A DNA stretch of 64,000 bases from an uncultured Oscillospiraceae bacterium (GTDB lineage Bacteria; Bacillota; Clostridia; Oscillospirales; Ruminococcaceae). Made by a program: the position numbers and the translations under genes. Shown here one piece after another: positions 25,853 through 35,421 of this stretch (position 1 is the first letter of the stretch; the number at the start of each line of letters is the position of its first letter). Where the stretch lies: the NCBI GenBank assembly GCA_900552945.1, contig USBI01000001.1, forward strand, positions 1 to 64,000, in the 5' to 3' direction. A model generated the notes under the pieces. The model was not told the origin of the DNA. It did no database searches and saw only the letters and a list, made by a program, of their open reading frames with translations.

Positions 25853-27967
25853 TTATTTACCCTGTTTTGCAGCAATATCCGCTAAAGCATCTTTGCGGGA
25901 AAGATTGATGCGGCCCTGATTGTCAATTTCAACAACCTTGACAAGGATCTCATCGCCAACGCTGACAACATCCTCAACCTTTTCCACACGGTGATCTTCC
26001 AGCTTAGAAATGTGTACAAGACCTTCTTTGCCCGGAGCGATCTCAACAAACGCGCCAAAGCTCATCAAACGGGTGACGCGGCCTTTGTAAATGGCACCGA
26101 CTTCCGGATCATTTGCAATGGTGTTGACAATGAACAGCGCACGATTGCAGTTATCAAGATCAAGACCAGAAATGAAGACGTTTCCATCCTCTTCCACATC
26201 AATCTTAACATCACAGTCAGCACAGATCTTCTGAATGACCTTTCCGCCTTTACCGATTACTTCGCTGATCTTATCTACATCAATTTTGGTGGTAACCATC
26301 TTCGGCGCATATTTACCAACGGTTTCACGCGGCGCCGGAAGTTCCGGAAGCATGATTTCGTCCAAAATATAAATACGCGCTTTTCTTGTTTTCTCAAACG
26401 CTTCTGCAATGATTTCCGGAGTCAAACCGTCAATTTTAATATCTACCTGAATCGCAGTAATGCCTTTATGTGTACCGCCAACCTTAAAGTCCATATCTCC
26501 GAAGAAATCTTCCAGGCCCTGAATATCAACCATGGTCATCCAGCGGTCACCTTCAGTAATCAAACCACAGGAAATACCAGCAACCGGCGCTTTGATCGGT
26601 ACACCAGCATCCATCAAAGACAAGGTGGAAGCACAGATGGAGCCCTGAGAGGTAGAGCCATTAGAAGAAAGTACTTCTGAAACAACACGAATTGCGTACG
26701 GAAACTCTTCCACCGGCGGAATGACCGGGAGAAGCGCACGCTCTGCAAGAGCGCCGTGACCAATCTCACGACGACCCGGTCCACGGCTCGGACGAGTTTC
26801 ACCGACTGAGTAGGACGGGAAGTTGTACTGGTGCATATAGCGTTTTTCTTCATCTTCATCAATGCCGTCGAGCATCTGAGCATCCCGCACCGGACCAAGG
26901 GTAGTAACAGAAAGAACCTGAGTCTGACCACGGGTAAACAATGCGGAACCGTGAACACGCGGCAAAAGCGCAACTTCAGCATCCAGCGGACGAATCTCAT
27001 CCAGCTTTCTGCCGTCAACACGCTTGCCATCGTCTAAAAGCCAACGACGAACGACAAATTTCTGAAGCTTGTACATGCATTCATCAACAATGCCGGTATT
27101 CTCTTCACCAACTTTTTCATCAAACGCGGCATGAACTTCATCAATAACCGGCTGCAGGCGTGCTTCACGAATGTTTTTGTCATTTGTGTCAAGAGCGTAA
27201 CGAACCTTTTCGATTGCAAACGCCTTTACTTCCTCGAACAGTTCTTCATCAACTTCCTGAGACTCAAAAGTAAACTTCTCTTTACCGATTTCTTTCTGAA
27301 TCTCGCTAATGAAAGCAACAATCTTTTTAATCTCTTCATGGCCGGTAACGATTGCTTTCAGCATCACGTCTTCCGGAACCTCATTTGCACCGGCTTCGAT
27401 CATAACGATCTTTTCCGCGGTACCAGCAACAGTCAGAGTCAAGTCGGATTTTGCGCGCTGCTCAACATTCGGATTAAGAATGATCTCTCCGTCCACCAAA
27501 CCAACGTTGACGCCGGCAATCGGTCCATTCCACGGAATGTCAGAAATAGACAAAGCAACGGACGTACCAATCATACCGCAGATTTCCGGGGAATTGTCAA
27601 TGTCGCTTGCGAGAACAGTCATAACGACTGAAACATCGTTGCGCATATCCTTCGGGAAAAGCGGACGAATCGGACGGTCAACGCAGCGGGAAGCGAGAAT
27701 TGCTTTTTCGCTCGGACGGGACTCACGTTTGATGAACGAGCCCGGAATTTTACCGACCGCATAGAGTTTCTCTTCAAAATCGACGGACAGCGGGAAAAAG
27801 TCAATGTCCGGCCGCGGTTTTGCCGCTGCGGTAACGTTTACCATAACAACTGTTTCACCGTAACGCACCCAGCAGGAACCGTTTGCCAGTTCACTGGTTT
27901 TCCCGGTTTCAATAATGAGTTCACGCCCGGCGTACATGGTTTTGAAAATTTTAGCCTGTCTTGCCAT
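25853..27967 (-). CDS. pnp: polyribonucleotide nucleotidyltransferase (PNPase)
   Basis: 704 residues with the full PNPase layout: two RNase PH domains separated by a helical linker, then KH (about 560-620) and S1 (about 625-695; GAIYKGRVTRLMSFGAFVEIAPGKEGLVHIS). Motifs include the FFGDMDFKVGGT core near the active site. It degrades RNA 3' to 5' with phosphate. It follows rpsO, as in many bacteria, and a long hairpin lies in its leader. Confidence 0.97.
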   Translation of the reverse strand: MARQAKIFKTMYAGRELIIETGKTSELANGSCWVRYGETVVMVNVTAAAKPRPDIDFFPLSVDFEEKLYAVGKIPGSFIKRESRPSEKAILASRCVDRPIRPLFPKDMRNDVSVVMTVLASDIDNSPEICGMIGTSVALSISDIPWNGPIAGVNVGLVDGEIILNPNVEQRAKSDLTLTVAGTAEKIVMIEAGANEVPEDVMLKAIVTGHEEIKKIVAFISEIQKEIGKEKFTFESQEVDEELFEEVKAFAIEKVRYALDTNDKNIREARLQPVIDEVHAAFDEKVGEENTGIVDECMYKLQKFVVRRWLLDDGKRVDGRKLDEIRPLDAEVALLPRVHGSALFTRGQTQVLSVTTLGPVRDAQMLDGIDEDEEKRYMHQYNFPSYSVGETRPSRGPGRREIGHGALAERALLPVIPPVEEFPYAIRVVSEVLSSNGSTSQGSICASTLSLMDAGVPIKAPVAGISCGLITEGDRWMTMVDIQGLEDFFGDMDFKVGGTHKGITAIQVDIKIDGLTPEIIAEAFEKTRKARIYILDEIMLPELPAPRETVGKYAPKMVTTKIDVDKISEVIGKGGKVIQKICADCDVKIDVEEDGNVFISGLDLDNCNRALFIVNTIANDPEVGAIYKGRVTRLMSFGAFVEIAPGKEGLVHISKLEDHRVEKVEDVVSVGDEILVKVVEIDNQGRINLSRKDALADIAAKQGK

Positions 27968-27988
27968 ATAAACCTCCTGTTGTTTCTC

Positions 27989-28064
27989 TATGGCAAGGGA
28001 CCTAGCATTAAAGCAAACGCCCGATGCTCAGGCACTTGATTTAGTGCTAATCTCCTCTGCCATA
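27989..28064 (-). promoter_or_regulatory. long hairpin in the pnp leader
   Basis: Imperfect arms of about 33 bases close from TATGGCA (27989-27995) and TGCCATA (28058-28064), through AGCATTAAA with TTTAGTGCT, to GCC with GGC around a nine-base loop. It ends about 20 bases before the pnp start. In E. coli a comparable pnp leader stem is cut by RNase III for autoregulation; the same role here is inference. Confidence 0.7.
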
Positions 28065-28086
28065 TTGTTCTTTAAATAAATACCAA

Positions 28087-28113
28087 AAGGCAGATGGGAA
28101 AACCACCTGCCTT
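28087..28113 (-). terminator. hairpin at the 3' end of rpsO, weak terminator
   Basis: AAGGCAG and CTGCCTT with an inner TGG/CCA form a stem ten bases past the rpsO stop; on the minus strand only TTTT follows before GG. Partial read-through into pnp seems likely. Confidence 0.55.
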
Positions 28114-28123
28114 ATAGCCTGTT

Positions 28124-28390
28124 TTACTTACGGATACCAAGTTTTGCAATGATTGCACGGTAACGCTCAATATCTTTCTTCATGAGATAGTTGAGCAGAT
28201 TACGACGGCGTCCAACCATTTTCAAAAGGCCGCGGCGGGAATGATGGTCCTGCTTATGGACTTTCAAATGCTCAGTCAGATCGTTGATCCGTTTTGTGAG
28301 GATTGCGATCTGTACTTCCGGAGAACCGGTGTCATGATCGTGCAGTTTGTTTTCGTTGATAACCGCTGTTTTTTCTTCTTTTCTCAGCAT
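28124..28390 (-). CDS. rpsO: 30S ribosomal protein S15
   Basis: 88 residues, full S15: the [25 protein letters not shown] stretch, [14 protein letters not shown] motif and LLNYLMKKD. It binds the central domain of 16S rRNA. Its own promoter (28504-28532) and a structured leader precede it, and pnp follows. Confidence 0.97.
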   Translation of the reverse strand: MLRKEEKTAVINENKLHDHDTGSPEVQIAILTKRINDLTEHLKVHKQDHHSRRGLLKMVGRRRNLLNYLMKKDIERYRAIIAKLGIRK

Positions 28391-28414
28391 TACAATACAC
28401 CTCTTTCAAAATTT

Positions 28415-28495
28415 CGCCTGTGACTGAGCGGCAGGAAAGGTGCTCTCCCGAAACGGGCATGCTCCTGCGGCAAGGTACACGGCAGTCCTTTTCAG
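28415..28495 (-). promoter_or_regulatory. structured rpsO leader RNA, candidate S15 autoregulatory element
   Basis: On the minus strand an outer GACTG/CAGTC stem (28483-28487 with 28422-28426) encloses GCCGCAGGA/TCCTGCCGC (eight of nine pairs) and an apical CCCG-TTT-CGGG hairpin. It spans most of the leader between promoter and ribosome site. S15 binds such leaders in several bacteria; binding here is inference. Confidence 0.6.
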
Positions 28496-28503
28496 ACTTA
28501 ATT

Positions 28504-28532
28504 ATTATACCAGCTTCATCCGCTATTGTAAA
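28504..28532 (-). promoter_or_regulatory. sigma-A promoter of rpsO-pnp
   Basis: On the minus strand TTTACA (28527-28532) and TATAAT (28504-28509) are separated by exactly 17 bases. Confidence 0.82.
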
Positions 28533-28535
28533 GCC

Positions 28536-29441
28536 TTAATTTTCACTTTTTTCGGTTTTAATGAATTTGGATTTAAGCCACTCGCTGCTTGAAAAATACG
28601 CAAGCGCAAATCCCACAAGCAAAACCAGAACGGATACTGCTCCCTGCCAGTCAAATGCAAAACCGGGATACAGGTCAAACAAGGAACCGACCAGAAGCCC
28701 CAGAATACCAAAGTACGTTTCCTGCGGGAATTTTTTAATGAGCACATCGATCAGCTTTGCGCCGACGAGTAATCCAACCAGAATTCCAAGACCGGCAGGC
28801 AGGCCGATCGGCAGGATGATGTGCAAAAACCGATCCATGTTAAACGGAACGAGCATAGCGACCGCACCGGTGACGATTGGGTAAATTCCAAGCAAAACCA
28901 TAACAAACGAACCGCTGACGCCTGGAATGATCATAGCGATTGAAGCAATCACCCCGCCGAAAAACAGCCATGCCATTGTACCGAAATCCACCTGAAAACC
29001 GGTTAAATCCACCGTTGTTTCCGATGTCGAGGTAAACGCGATCACAACAAGCAACGCACACGCAGCCAAAAACGCAATGACAGAAACCGGACGAACTTTT
29101 TTCAGTTCAATTTTTCCACCGCTTTTTTGAAACGCCGAACGGCAAACCAGCGGAACACTGCCAACGATCAAACCGATAAAGAAGAAGTTCGTGATCATGG
29201 GGTAATTGTCCAGCATGAAGGTAATGCCTTTACTGAACGCAAGGATTCCCGCAGCCGCGCCGACAAGAATCGGCAAAAGGAAAAGGATATTACGTTTCAC
29301 ATTTTTTCGGAAATTCCCGATTGCGTCAACGATTTTGTCAAATACATTTAAAATGACCATCATGGTACCGCCGCTGACACCCGGGATAATGTTTGCAACG
29401 CCAATTACAGCGCCAATAATAATGTTTTTAATTAATGTCAT
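28536..29441 (-). CDS. DUF368 polytopic membrane protein, undecaprenyl phosphate translocase family
   Basis: 301 residues with eight or more membrane segments. The two diagnostic, inversely placed motifs are NIIPGVSGGTM near the N terminus and MIIPGVSGSF in the middle. DUF368 proteins (PopT) recycle undecaprenyl phosphate, the lipid carrier for wall and surface glycans, to the inner leaflet. It stands alone, with the rpsO promoter only a few bases past its stop. The first member of the pair with DedA-type UptA is not in the window. Confidence 0.87.
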   Translation of the reverse strand: MTLIKNIIIGAVIGVANIIPGVSGGTMMVILNVFDKIVDAIGNFRKNVKRNILFLLPILVGAAAGILAFSKGITFMLDNYPMITNFFFIGLIVGSVPLVCRSAFQKSGGKIELKKVRPVSVIAFLAACALLVVIAFTSTSETTVDLTGFQVDFGTMAWLFFGGVIASIAMIIPGVSGSFVMVLLGIYPIVTGAVAMLVPFNMDRFLHIILPIGLPAGLGILVGLLVGAKLIDVLIKKFPQETYFGILGLLVGSLFDLYPGFAFDWQGAVSVLVLLVGFALAYFSSSEWLKSKFIKTEKSEN

Positions 29442-29518
29442 TCTTTCACATCCTCCGTAAACGTTAACAGTTTACCATGATTTACTTCATTATACAAGTT
29501 TAATATAAGGATTTTTCG

Positions 29519-29788
29519 TTATTTCATGCTTTGATCGTGCTGACTTTCATACTTGCGTTTGGTGGCAAGGCCTCCGCGTATATGCCGTTCTTCTTTATTA
29601 ATCTGCAGGATTTCCGCGACCTCTTTGTAGAGCTGAGGATTAACATGTTTCAAGCGCTCTGTAACATCTTTATGTACCGTACTTTTGCTGATACCAAATT
29701 TTTGTGCTGTGCTTCGAACCGTTGCTTTATTTGAAATCAAATATTCCGCCAATTCTATACTTCTGTCTTCCAAAGAGTGCTGGCTCAT
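29519..29788 (-). CDS. spoIIID: sporulation transcription regulator SpoIIID
   Basis: 89 residues with the SpoIIID helix-turn-helix (AEYLISNKATVRSTAQKFGI then SKSTVHKDVTERL) and the basic C terminus (RHIRGGLATKRKY). It acts in the mother cell, adjusting sigma-E genes and sigK. The start at 29788 follows GGAGG by ten bases; a GTG three codons earlier abuts the site and is unlikely. A CATACAAA (29829-29836, minus) resembles a sigma-E -10, but I see no matching -35. Confidence 0.95.
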   Translation of the reverse strand: MSQHSLEDRSIELAEYLISNKATVRSTAQKFGISKSTVHKDVTERLKHVNPQLYKEVAEILQINKEERHIRGGLATKRKYESQHDQSMK

Positions 29789-29797
29789 TGACCGCAC

Positions 29798-30081
29798 ACC
29801 TCCACACCATACAGTATTGTCTTAATTATTTGTATGATGCGCGGTTTCAGGATAGTACCGGCTTTTTTGAATTAAAATAAATTCCTGCTTATATTAAAAA
29901 GGTGATGTGAAATTAAATAAAAAGTATGCCGGCGGATTGATATAACCCTTCGCGAAAACGTGTAAAATTTGCACTCGTTTTTGACAAATCCAATGGATTG
30001 GTATAAAAATACTTTTCCGAAACAAAAACATATAAGCCAACGCAACTCTATCAAAGAAACGAAAGCCGCCCTCTCCTATAA
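29798..30081. other. intergenic stretch without visible genes
   Basis: AT-rich DNA between spoIIID and the terminator after the GH43 gene. Apart from the sigma-E-like -10 near 29830 I see no gene, repeat or RNA. Confidence 0.5.
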
Positions 30082-30126
30082 AAAAATACCGTTTAAGCTG
30101 AAAAACAGTTTAAACGGTATTTTTAT
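30082..30126 (-). terminator. intrinsic terminator after the GH43 gene
   Basis: AAAAATACCGTTTAAGCTG and CAGTTTAAACGGTATTTTT pair with one mismatch around five A. On the minus strand the right-hand A-run gives a T-run. Confidence 0.88.
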
Positions 30127-30158
30127 TAGACAAACAAGAAATTTACAGATTTTTCTTT

Positions 30159-31685
30159 CTACTTCAGCACTTCCGCATTAAAGTAGCCAAAGCCCGCGCT
30201 TCCGCCCACTGCAAAGATGCCGAAAAAAGTTCCGGTAAAGGTCATAGTATAAGTCTGTTCCGTACACAGTCCTGCGGTACTTCCCTGCCCCAGCGGAATA
30301 AAGTCCATCCCTTTGGTGCGATAATAAAAACGGTAAGCCGTGCCATCCGATTCAATTTTCATTTCAATGCTGGTGTCATAGTCCACCTTATGGCTGACGG
30401 TCACTGCTTCCAAATCATGCACCCTGCGGTTGAGACAAACATAGTACTCGCCGTCTTTTCGGGTGAGATACATTTCATAATGATAGCTGTCATTATAATA
30501 AGCAGCGATACCGGCCTTCTGTCCGTCCTCCGTGAAATTCACACCAAATTTCGTAGATGCACGCATGTTAAACTCACTCTGGCGCACTCCAATGAATGTA
30601 GGTGAATCGTCCGCGCAGGAAAGATCACGTTCCGAACCATGCAAAAGGAGATAACTGTCCGCCGCATTCAATTTATAATCCTCTTTGTGCGGATTCCGAA
30701 TATAAGTCAGGCGGGGGTCCAGACACTCGCCGTCAAAATCCTCAAACATGTTCCAGTCAACCGGAGTCGGCGCCGGACCTGGCAAAGGAGCATCCGTCTC
30801 CAACAGATGACAGTTTCCCGTACCAACAACCGGCCAACCATTCTCCCACTTCACCGGAGAAAGGAAGGTCTCTCTGCCAAGGTTATGAAGCATCAAGCGG
30901 TTACCGTTAATCGTAACCGGACGCACGCCGAGAGACACCATCCACCAGTTCCCATTCTGATCTTCCACCAAATCAGCATGTCCGGCGCATTTAATGCCGC
31001 TGTACATATTGTCCCGATGATTCAAAATGGGGTTATGCGGGCAGCCTTCCCACGGTCCGTTAACCGATGTGCTGCGGAAAATCGTTTCCTGATGGCCGTA
31101 TTCGGTGCCGCCTTCCGCCATCATCAGGTAATACATGCCATCTTTTTTGTAAAGATGCGGGCCTTCTTCAAATACCCCGCCGCTTCCTTTGCTGATGAGC
31201 TCAACATCGCTGAGCGCTTCACCGGTTTTGGGGTCGATTTTACTCATATAGATTCCATAATCATCCCCGCTGCCGCCTGTTCCGGTAAAATAGCAGGTTC
31301 CGTCATCATCCCAGAACAAATCCGGGTCAATGCCATTGTGCTGAATCCATTTCGGTTCCGACCATTGGCCGCGGATGTCATCGGTATAAACAATGAAATT
31401 ACCATGATCGGTCACGTTTGTTGTGATCATGTAAAACAGCCCGTCATGGTACCGCAGGGTCGGCGCGTAGATTCCTCCGGAAGCACGGCAACCAGTAAGC
31501 TTTACATGTGCCTCATCCTGAAGGCAGTGACCAATCAGCTCCCAATTGACCAGATTCTTACTGTGAAAGATCGGTACGCCCGGAAAAAATTCAAAACTGG
31601 ATGTGACCAGATAAAAGTCATCCCCTACCCGGCAGATAGACGGATCCGGATGAAACCCACGAATGATTGGATTTTGATAAATCAT
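30159..31685 (-). CDS. GH43 family beta-xylosidase/alpha-L-arabinofuranosidase
   Basis: Start at 31685 (MIYQNPIIRGFHPDPSICRV), preceded by GGGGAGG; upstream in-frame codons are non-coding. 508 residues: a five-bladed propeller with the catalytic Asp in GFHPDPSICR, the pKa-tuning Asp in NGIDPDLFWDD and the acid Glu in FEEGPHLY, then a C-terminal beta-sandwich. Layout is that of intracellular xylosidases such as Selenomonas XynB. No signal peptide, so it acts on imported xylo-oligosaccharides. It fits with the GH8 oligoxylanase at 41602-42756. Confidence 0.9.
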   Translation of the reverse strand: MIYQNPIIRGFHPDPSICRVGDDFYLVTSSFEFFPGVPIFHSKNLVNWELIGHCLQDEAHVKLTGCRASGGIYAPTLRYHDGLFYMITTNVTDHGNFIVYTDDIRGQWSEPKWIQHNGIDPDLFWDDDGTCYFTGTGGSGDDYGIYMSKIDPKTGEALSDVELISKGSGGVFEEGPHLYKKDGMYYLMMAEGGTEYGHQETIFRSTSVNGPWEGCPHNPILNHRDNMYSGIKCAGHADLVEDQNGNWWMVSLGVRPVTINGNRLMLHNLGRETFLSPVKWENGWPVVGTGNCHLLETDAPLPGPAPTPVDWNMFEDFDGECLDPRLTYIRNPHKEDYKLNAADSYLLLHGSERDLSCADDSPTFIGVRQSEFNMRASTKFGVNFTEDGQKAGIAAYYNDSYHYEMYLTRKDGEYYVCLNRRVHDLEAVTVSHKVDYDTSIEMKIESDGTAYRFYYRTKGMDFIPLGQGSTAGLCTEQTYTMTFTGTFFGIFAVGGSAGFGYFNAEVLK

Positions 31686-31762
31686 ACAAACGCCTCCCCA
31701 CAAACATTTTTCAATTAAGGAATATATTTCCGATTTCATTGTAACACGGGGCTCTGGAAAAA

Positions 31763-31803
31763 GAAATACCGTCTGCCAATTAATTTGAGCAGACGGTATT
31801 TTC
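31763..31803 (-). terminator. intrinsic terminator after the ABC exporter operon
   Basis: GAAATACCGTCTGC and GCAGACGGTATTTTC pair around an AT-rich loop directly past the stop at 31805. Confidence 0.88.
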
Positions 31804-31804
31804 T

Positions 31805-33583
31805 TTATCCGGCAGCCTCTTCGCGCTGTGCCATGCAAAGCTCGTAATAACGCCCTTTCAGTGCCATCAATTCCTCATGCGTACCACGTTCCTGAATCAC
31901 ACCATCATCCACATACATAATGACATCACAATTCTGAATGGTGGAAAGCCGGTGCGCAATAATAAACGAAGTTCTGCCTTTCAGAAGCTCATTGAGCCCC
32001 TGCTGCATCAACCGTTCGGTTTTTGTATCAATGCTGGAAGTCGCTTCATCCAAAATTAAAATTTTAGGGTCTGCAATCAGGGTACGCGCAAAGGAGATAA
32101 GCTGTTTCTGGCCTTGAGACAGCCGACTTCCGCGTTCGTTGATCTCCGTTTCGTAACCATTTTCCATTTCGCGAATAAATTCATCCGCCTTCACCGTTTT
32201 AGCCGCCGCCACAACTTCTTCATAGGTCGCATCCAGCTTTCCGTAACGGATGTTGTCGATTACATTGCCGGAAAACACAAAACTGTCTTGAAGCATGACA
32301 CCCATCTGGCTGCGCAGTGAATGAAGCGTTACCTTGGAAATATCCTGCCCGTCAATCAAGACCGCACCGGAAGTGAGGTCATAAAACCGGCTAATCAGGT
32401 TAATGACTGTTGTTTTTCCCGCACCGGTTGGCCCTACCAAGGCAACACTCTGCCCTGCCTTTACATGAAAATTCATATGGTTGAGCACCGGATGCCCCGG
32501 CTCATATTCAAACACGACGTCTTTAAACTCTACGTCACCGCGAATGGGAGGAAGCTCTTTCGCGTCCGGCGCATCTTCAATCAAAACCGGCTCGTCAATC
32601 GTTTCAAAAATGCGTTCCAGGTAAGCGATGGTATTGATGAGATTATTGTACAGGTTTGCGAGGTTGATGATCGGTCTCCAGAAACGGGTGGAATAATCCG
32701 CCATCGCTACTAACGTACCAAACGTTGCCATCGGCCGAATGACCAACACGCCAAAACCAAACACACAAGCGTTGACAATCACCGAAATAATCTCAACCGA
32801 ATACCAAACCCAGTTAGAAACAAAGACAGCCTTTAAAAATGAACGGCGGCAGTTGTGAAACTGGGTGTAGCCGATTTTCGCGTTGAGTTTTTCCCGGGTA
32901 AAGATTTGGGTAACGCTTGCGCCCAAAATACTCTCATGCAGATAAGCATTCATGTTGGAGTTTTTGTTGGAAAACATCTGCCAGGCGCGCCGCTGTTTGG
33001 GCATAATCGAGCCCACGATCAGCACGAGAACAGGAAGGCCTGCAAGAATTACCAAGGCAAGCCGCGCGTCTGTTATGAACATGAACACCGTAACAAACAC
33101 AAGATTGAATATTTCCAGAAAGAAGTTGATGATCCCGTTGGAAAGCATATCCGAAACATTGTTGACATACTGCACCACACGCACCAAAATTTTACCGTGC
33201 GGTCGGTTGTCGTAATAAGAAAACGGCAACTGCTGCAGATGGGTAAACAGATCCTGCCGGATATCATAGATGATATTCTGCCCTACTACCGCTGTAATTC
33301 TTGAACGGATTACATTAAACAGGATAGAAAGCGCGATTGTAGCAGCAAGCAGGAAACCAAGCCACAGCAGGTAAGGAACATCGCCGTTTACAACAGCCAC
33401 GTCCAGCGCCTCTTTGGTAATCAGCGGACTGAACAGCGAAAAAATTACACTGAGCAGCGAGGCACCAAGGGCCAAAAGCATCTTCCATTTGTATTTTTTC
33501 ACATAGATAAAGCTGCGTTTTAAATGCTGTATATTAAACGGGGATTCAAGCGATTCGTCAATATCAAACTTATTGCGCGCCAT
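31805..33583 (-). CDS. heterodimeric ABC exporter, subunit with intact Walker B
   Basis: 592 residues: six membrane helices (about 30-310) and an ATPase domain with Walker A GPTGAGKTT, signature LSQGQKQL, Walker B ILILDEATSSID and H-loop IAHRLST. The Walker B Glu is present but the signature has Gln for Gly (LSQGQ), which points to an asymmetric partner. The start overlaps the upstream partner gene by 14 bases, so they are coupled. LmrCD/BmrCD-like multidrug exporters have this layout. Substrate unknown. Confidence 0.9.
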   Translation of the reverse strand: MARNKFDIDESLESPFNIQHLKRSFIYVKKYKWKMLLALGASLLSVIFSLFSPLITKEALDVAVVNGDVPYLLWLGFLLAATIALSILFNVIRSRITAVVGQNIIYDIRQDLFTHLQQLPFSYYDNRPHGKILVRVVQYVNNVSDMLSNGIINFFLEIFNLVFVTVFMFITDARLALVILAGLPVLVLIVGSIMPKQRRAWQMFSNKNSNMNAYLHESILGASVTQIFTREKLNAKIGYTQFHNCRRSFLKAVFVSNWVWYSVEIISVIVNACVFGFGVLVIRPMATFGTLVAMADYSTRFWRPIINLANLYNNLINTIAYLERIFETIDEPVLIEDAPDAKELPPIRGDVEFKDVVFEYEPGHPVLNHMNFHVKAGQSVALVGPTGAGKTTVINLISRFYDLTSGAVLIDGQDISKVTLHSLRSQMGVMLQDSFVFSGNVIDNIRYGKLDATYEEVVAAAKTVKADEFIREMENGYETEINERGSRLSQGQKQLISFARTLIADPKILILDEATSSIDTKTERLMQQGLNELLKGRTSFIIAHRLSTIQNCDVIMYVDDGVIQERGTHEELMALKGRYYELCMAQREEAAG

Positions 33584-35345
33584 TCATAACACCTGCCTTT
33601 TCCACTCCATGCTGCAAATCGAAAATCTCACGGTAGTAACCGTTTTTCTGCATGAGTTCATTGTGTGTACCGCGTTCTACAATCTTTCCTTTATCCAGAA
33701 TAAGAATCTGGTCTGCGTTGCGCACTGAAGAAATGCGCTGTGCGATAATGAATTTGGTACACTGAAAATCAAGATTGGCAAGTTCGTTTTGAATGAACTT
33801 TTCCGTTTCCATATCCACGGCGGAAGTTGTATCATCCAAAATGAGAATGGAGGGGCGGATGGCAAGCGCCCGTGCCAACGCAAGCCGCTGTTTCTGCCCA
33901 CCGGACAAGCCTACGCCACGCTCGCCGATGATGGTCCCATACCCGTCTTCCATATCATCAATAAAATCAGACGCAGTGATCGCGGCAAAATGACGCACAT
34001 CCTCCTCGCTCAAATCCGGGTCACCATAGGCAATGTTGCTGTCCACCGTTTCAGAATAAAGAAATACATCCTGTGTGGCCATGCCAATGCCAGAACGGAG
34101 CGAATGAAGGGTCAGATGCCGGACATCCACATCATCCACCAGGACGGCGCCGCCGTTTACATCGTAAAACCGTTCAATGAGATTGACAAGGGATGTTTTT
34201 CCCGAACCGGTCGTTCCCATGACCGCAATGGTTTCGCCGGGATTTGCCACAAACGAGATATCATCAAACACGACCTTCTCACCGAATCGAAAGGTGACGT
34301 TGCGAAATTCCACCTTTCCGCGCATCTTTCCGGGCAGATCGACCGCGTCCGGCGCATCGACAATGCGGGGCTTCGCATAATACATTTCAATGACCTTATC
34401 CGCGGACGCAAAAAAGCGCTGCAGGTCATTTAACAGGATGCCGAAGTTGCGCATCGGCTCACTGACTGCCCAAATAAGCGATGAAAACGCTGCCAATTCG
34501 CCTGCTGTCAGCCAGCCGTTGATGATGAATAAACCGCCTACTAAAACGACAACGACCGTTAATACATTGGCAAGCGCATGCACCGCGGGGAAATATCTTA
34601 ACCAAGTAAACTGCGCATCGATGTTCGCTTCCCGGAACGCATCATTCTTCTTTGCAAATTCACCAATCTCATAATCTTCTCTGGCAAACGCTTTGATGAC
34701 GCGGTTTCCGGAAATATCCTCCTGCGCTTTATCATTCATCTGGCTCAAACGCTCACGCAGAATCACATATTTTGCGCGCACCCGTTTGGAAAACATTTTG
34801 GACAGCACCAGCAAAAGCGGAGTGACCGCCATAACCGCCAGAGTAAACAACGGGTTGACCGTCAGGAAATACACCGTGACCGTTACAAATAAAAACAGAT
34901 CGATGGTGAATTCCCGGAAAACATAAGAAAACGCGTTTCGCACAATGTCAAGGTCACCAGTCAGGCGGGTCATCAAATCTCCGGTACGATTGTGATCGTA
35001 ATAGGTCTTATCCTGCGTTTGAATTCGGTCATATAGGTGTTCACGGATGTTGACGAGCATCCCTTGAGAAGCATAGTCACAATTGTACACACCGGTGCTC
35101 AGCATACTCATACGAAACGTATGGATAAGCGGCATGGCGATCAGAATCGGAATGAGGATGGAAAAATTCCGTACGACCTCTCCGTCCGGTCCCGGCACGC
35201 CCATTAACACCTGGTCAACAATAATTTGGGTCAGCATGGGGTTGATGAACACACACAGCGAGCTTACCACCGTACACAGCAACGCAAGCAGATACCGCCG
35301 TTTGTACCCGGTCATACTTTCCCATGCCCATTTAATCTGGCTCAT
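33570..35345 (-). CDS. heterodimeric ABC exporter, subunit with degenerate site
   Basis: 591 residues: six membrane helices, then Walker A GTTGSGKTS, canonical signature LSGGQKQR and Walker B ILILDDTTSAVD, with Asp in place of the catalytic Glu. The switch His is also replaced (IAQRISS). Together with LSQGQ in the partner this gives one catalytic and one degenerate ATP site, the known design of TM287/288- and BmrCD-type exporters. A short upstream ORF lies in the leader (35422-35460). Confidence 0.9.
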   Translation of the reverse strand: MSQIKWAWESMTGYKRRYLLALLCTVVSSLCVFINPMLTQIIVDQVLMGVPGPDGEVVRNFSILIPILIAMPLIHTFRMSMLSTGVYNCDYASQGMLVNIREHLYDRIQTQDKTYYDHNRTGDLMTRLTGDLDIVRNAFSYVFREFTIDLFLFVTVTVYFLTVNPLFTLAVMAVTPLLLVLSKMFSKRVRAKYVILRERLSQMNDKAQEDISGNRVIKAFAREDYEIGEFAKKNDAFREANIDAQFTWLRYFPAVHALANVLTVVVVLVGGLFIINGWLTAGELAAFSSLIWAVSEPMRNFGILLNDLQRFFASADKVIEMYYAKPRIVDAPDAVDLPGKMRGKVEFRNVTFRFGEKVVFDDISFVANPGETIAVMGTTGSGKTSLVNLIERFYDVNGGAVLVDDVDVRHLTLHSLRSGIGMATQDVFLYSETVDSNIAYGDPDLSEEDVRHFAAITASDFIDDMEDGYGTIIGERGVGLSGGQKQRLALARALAIRPSILILDDTTSAVDMETEKFIQNELANLDFQCTKFIIAQRISSVRNADQILILDKGKIVERGTHNELMQKNGYYREIFDLQHGVEKAGVMNGAQ

Positions 35346-35421
35346 AAAAAGGGTTTCTCCTTTCTTTCAAAAGGAATCGTTGGTATGGAGTAAAAGATTT
35401 CATGCTGTAATAAGAGCCTGT

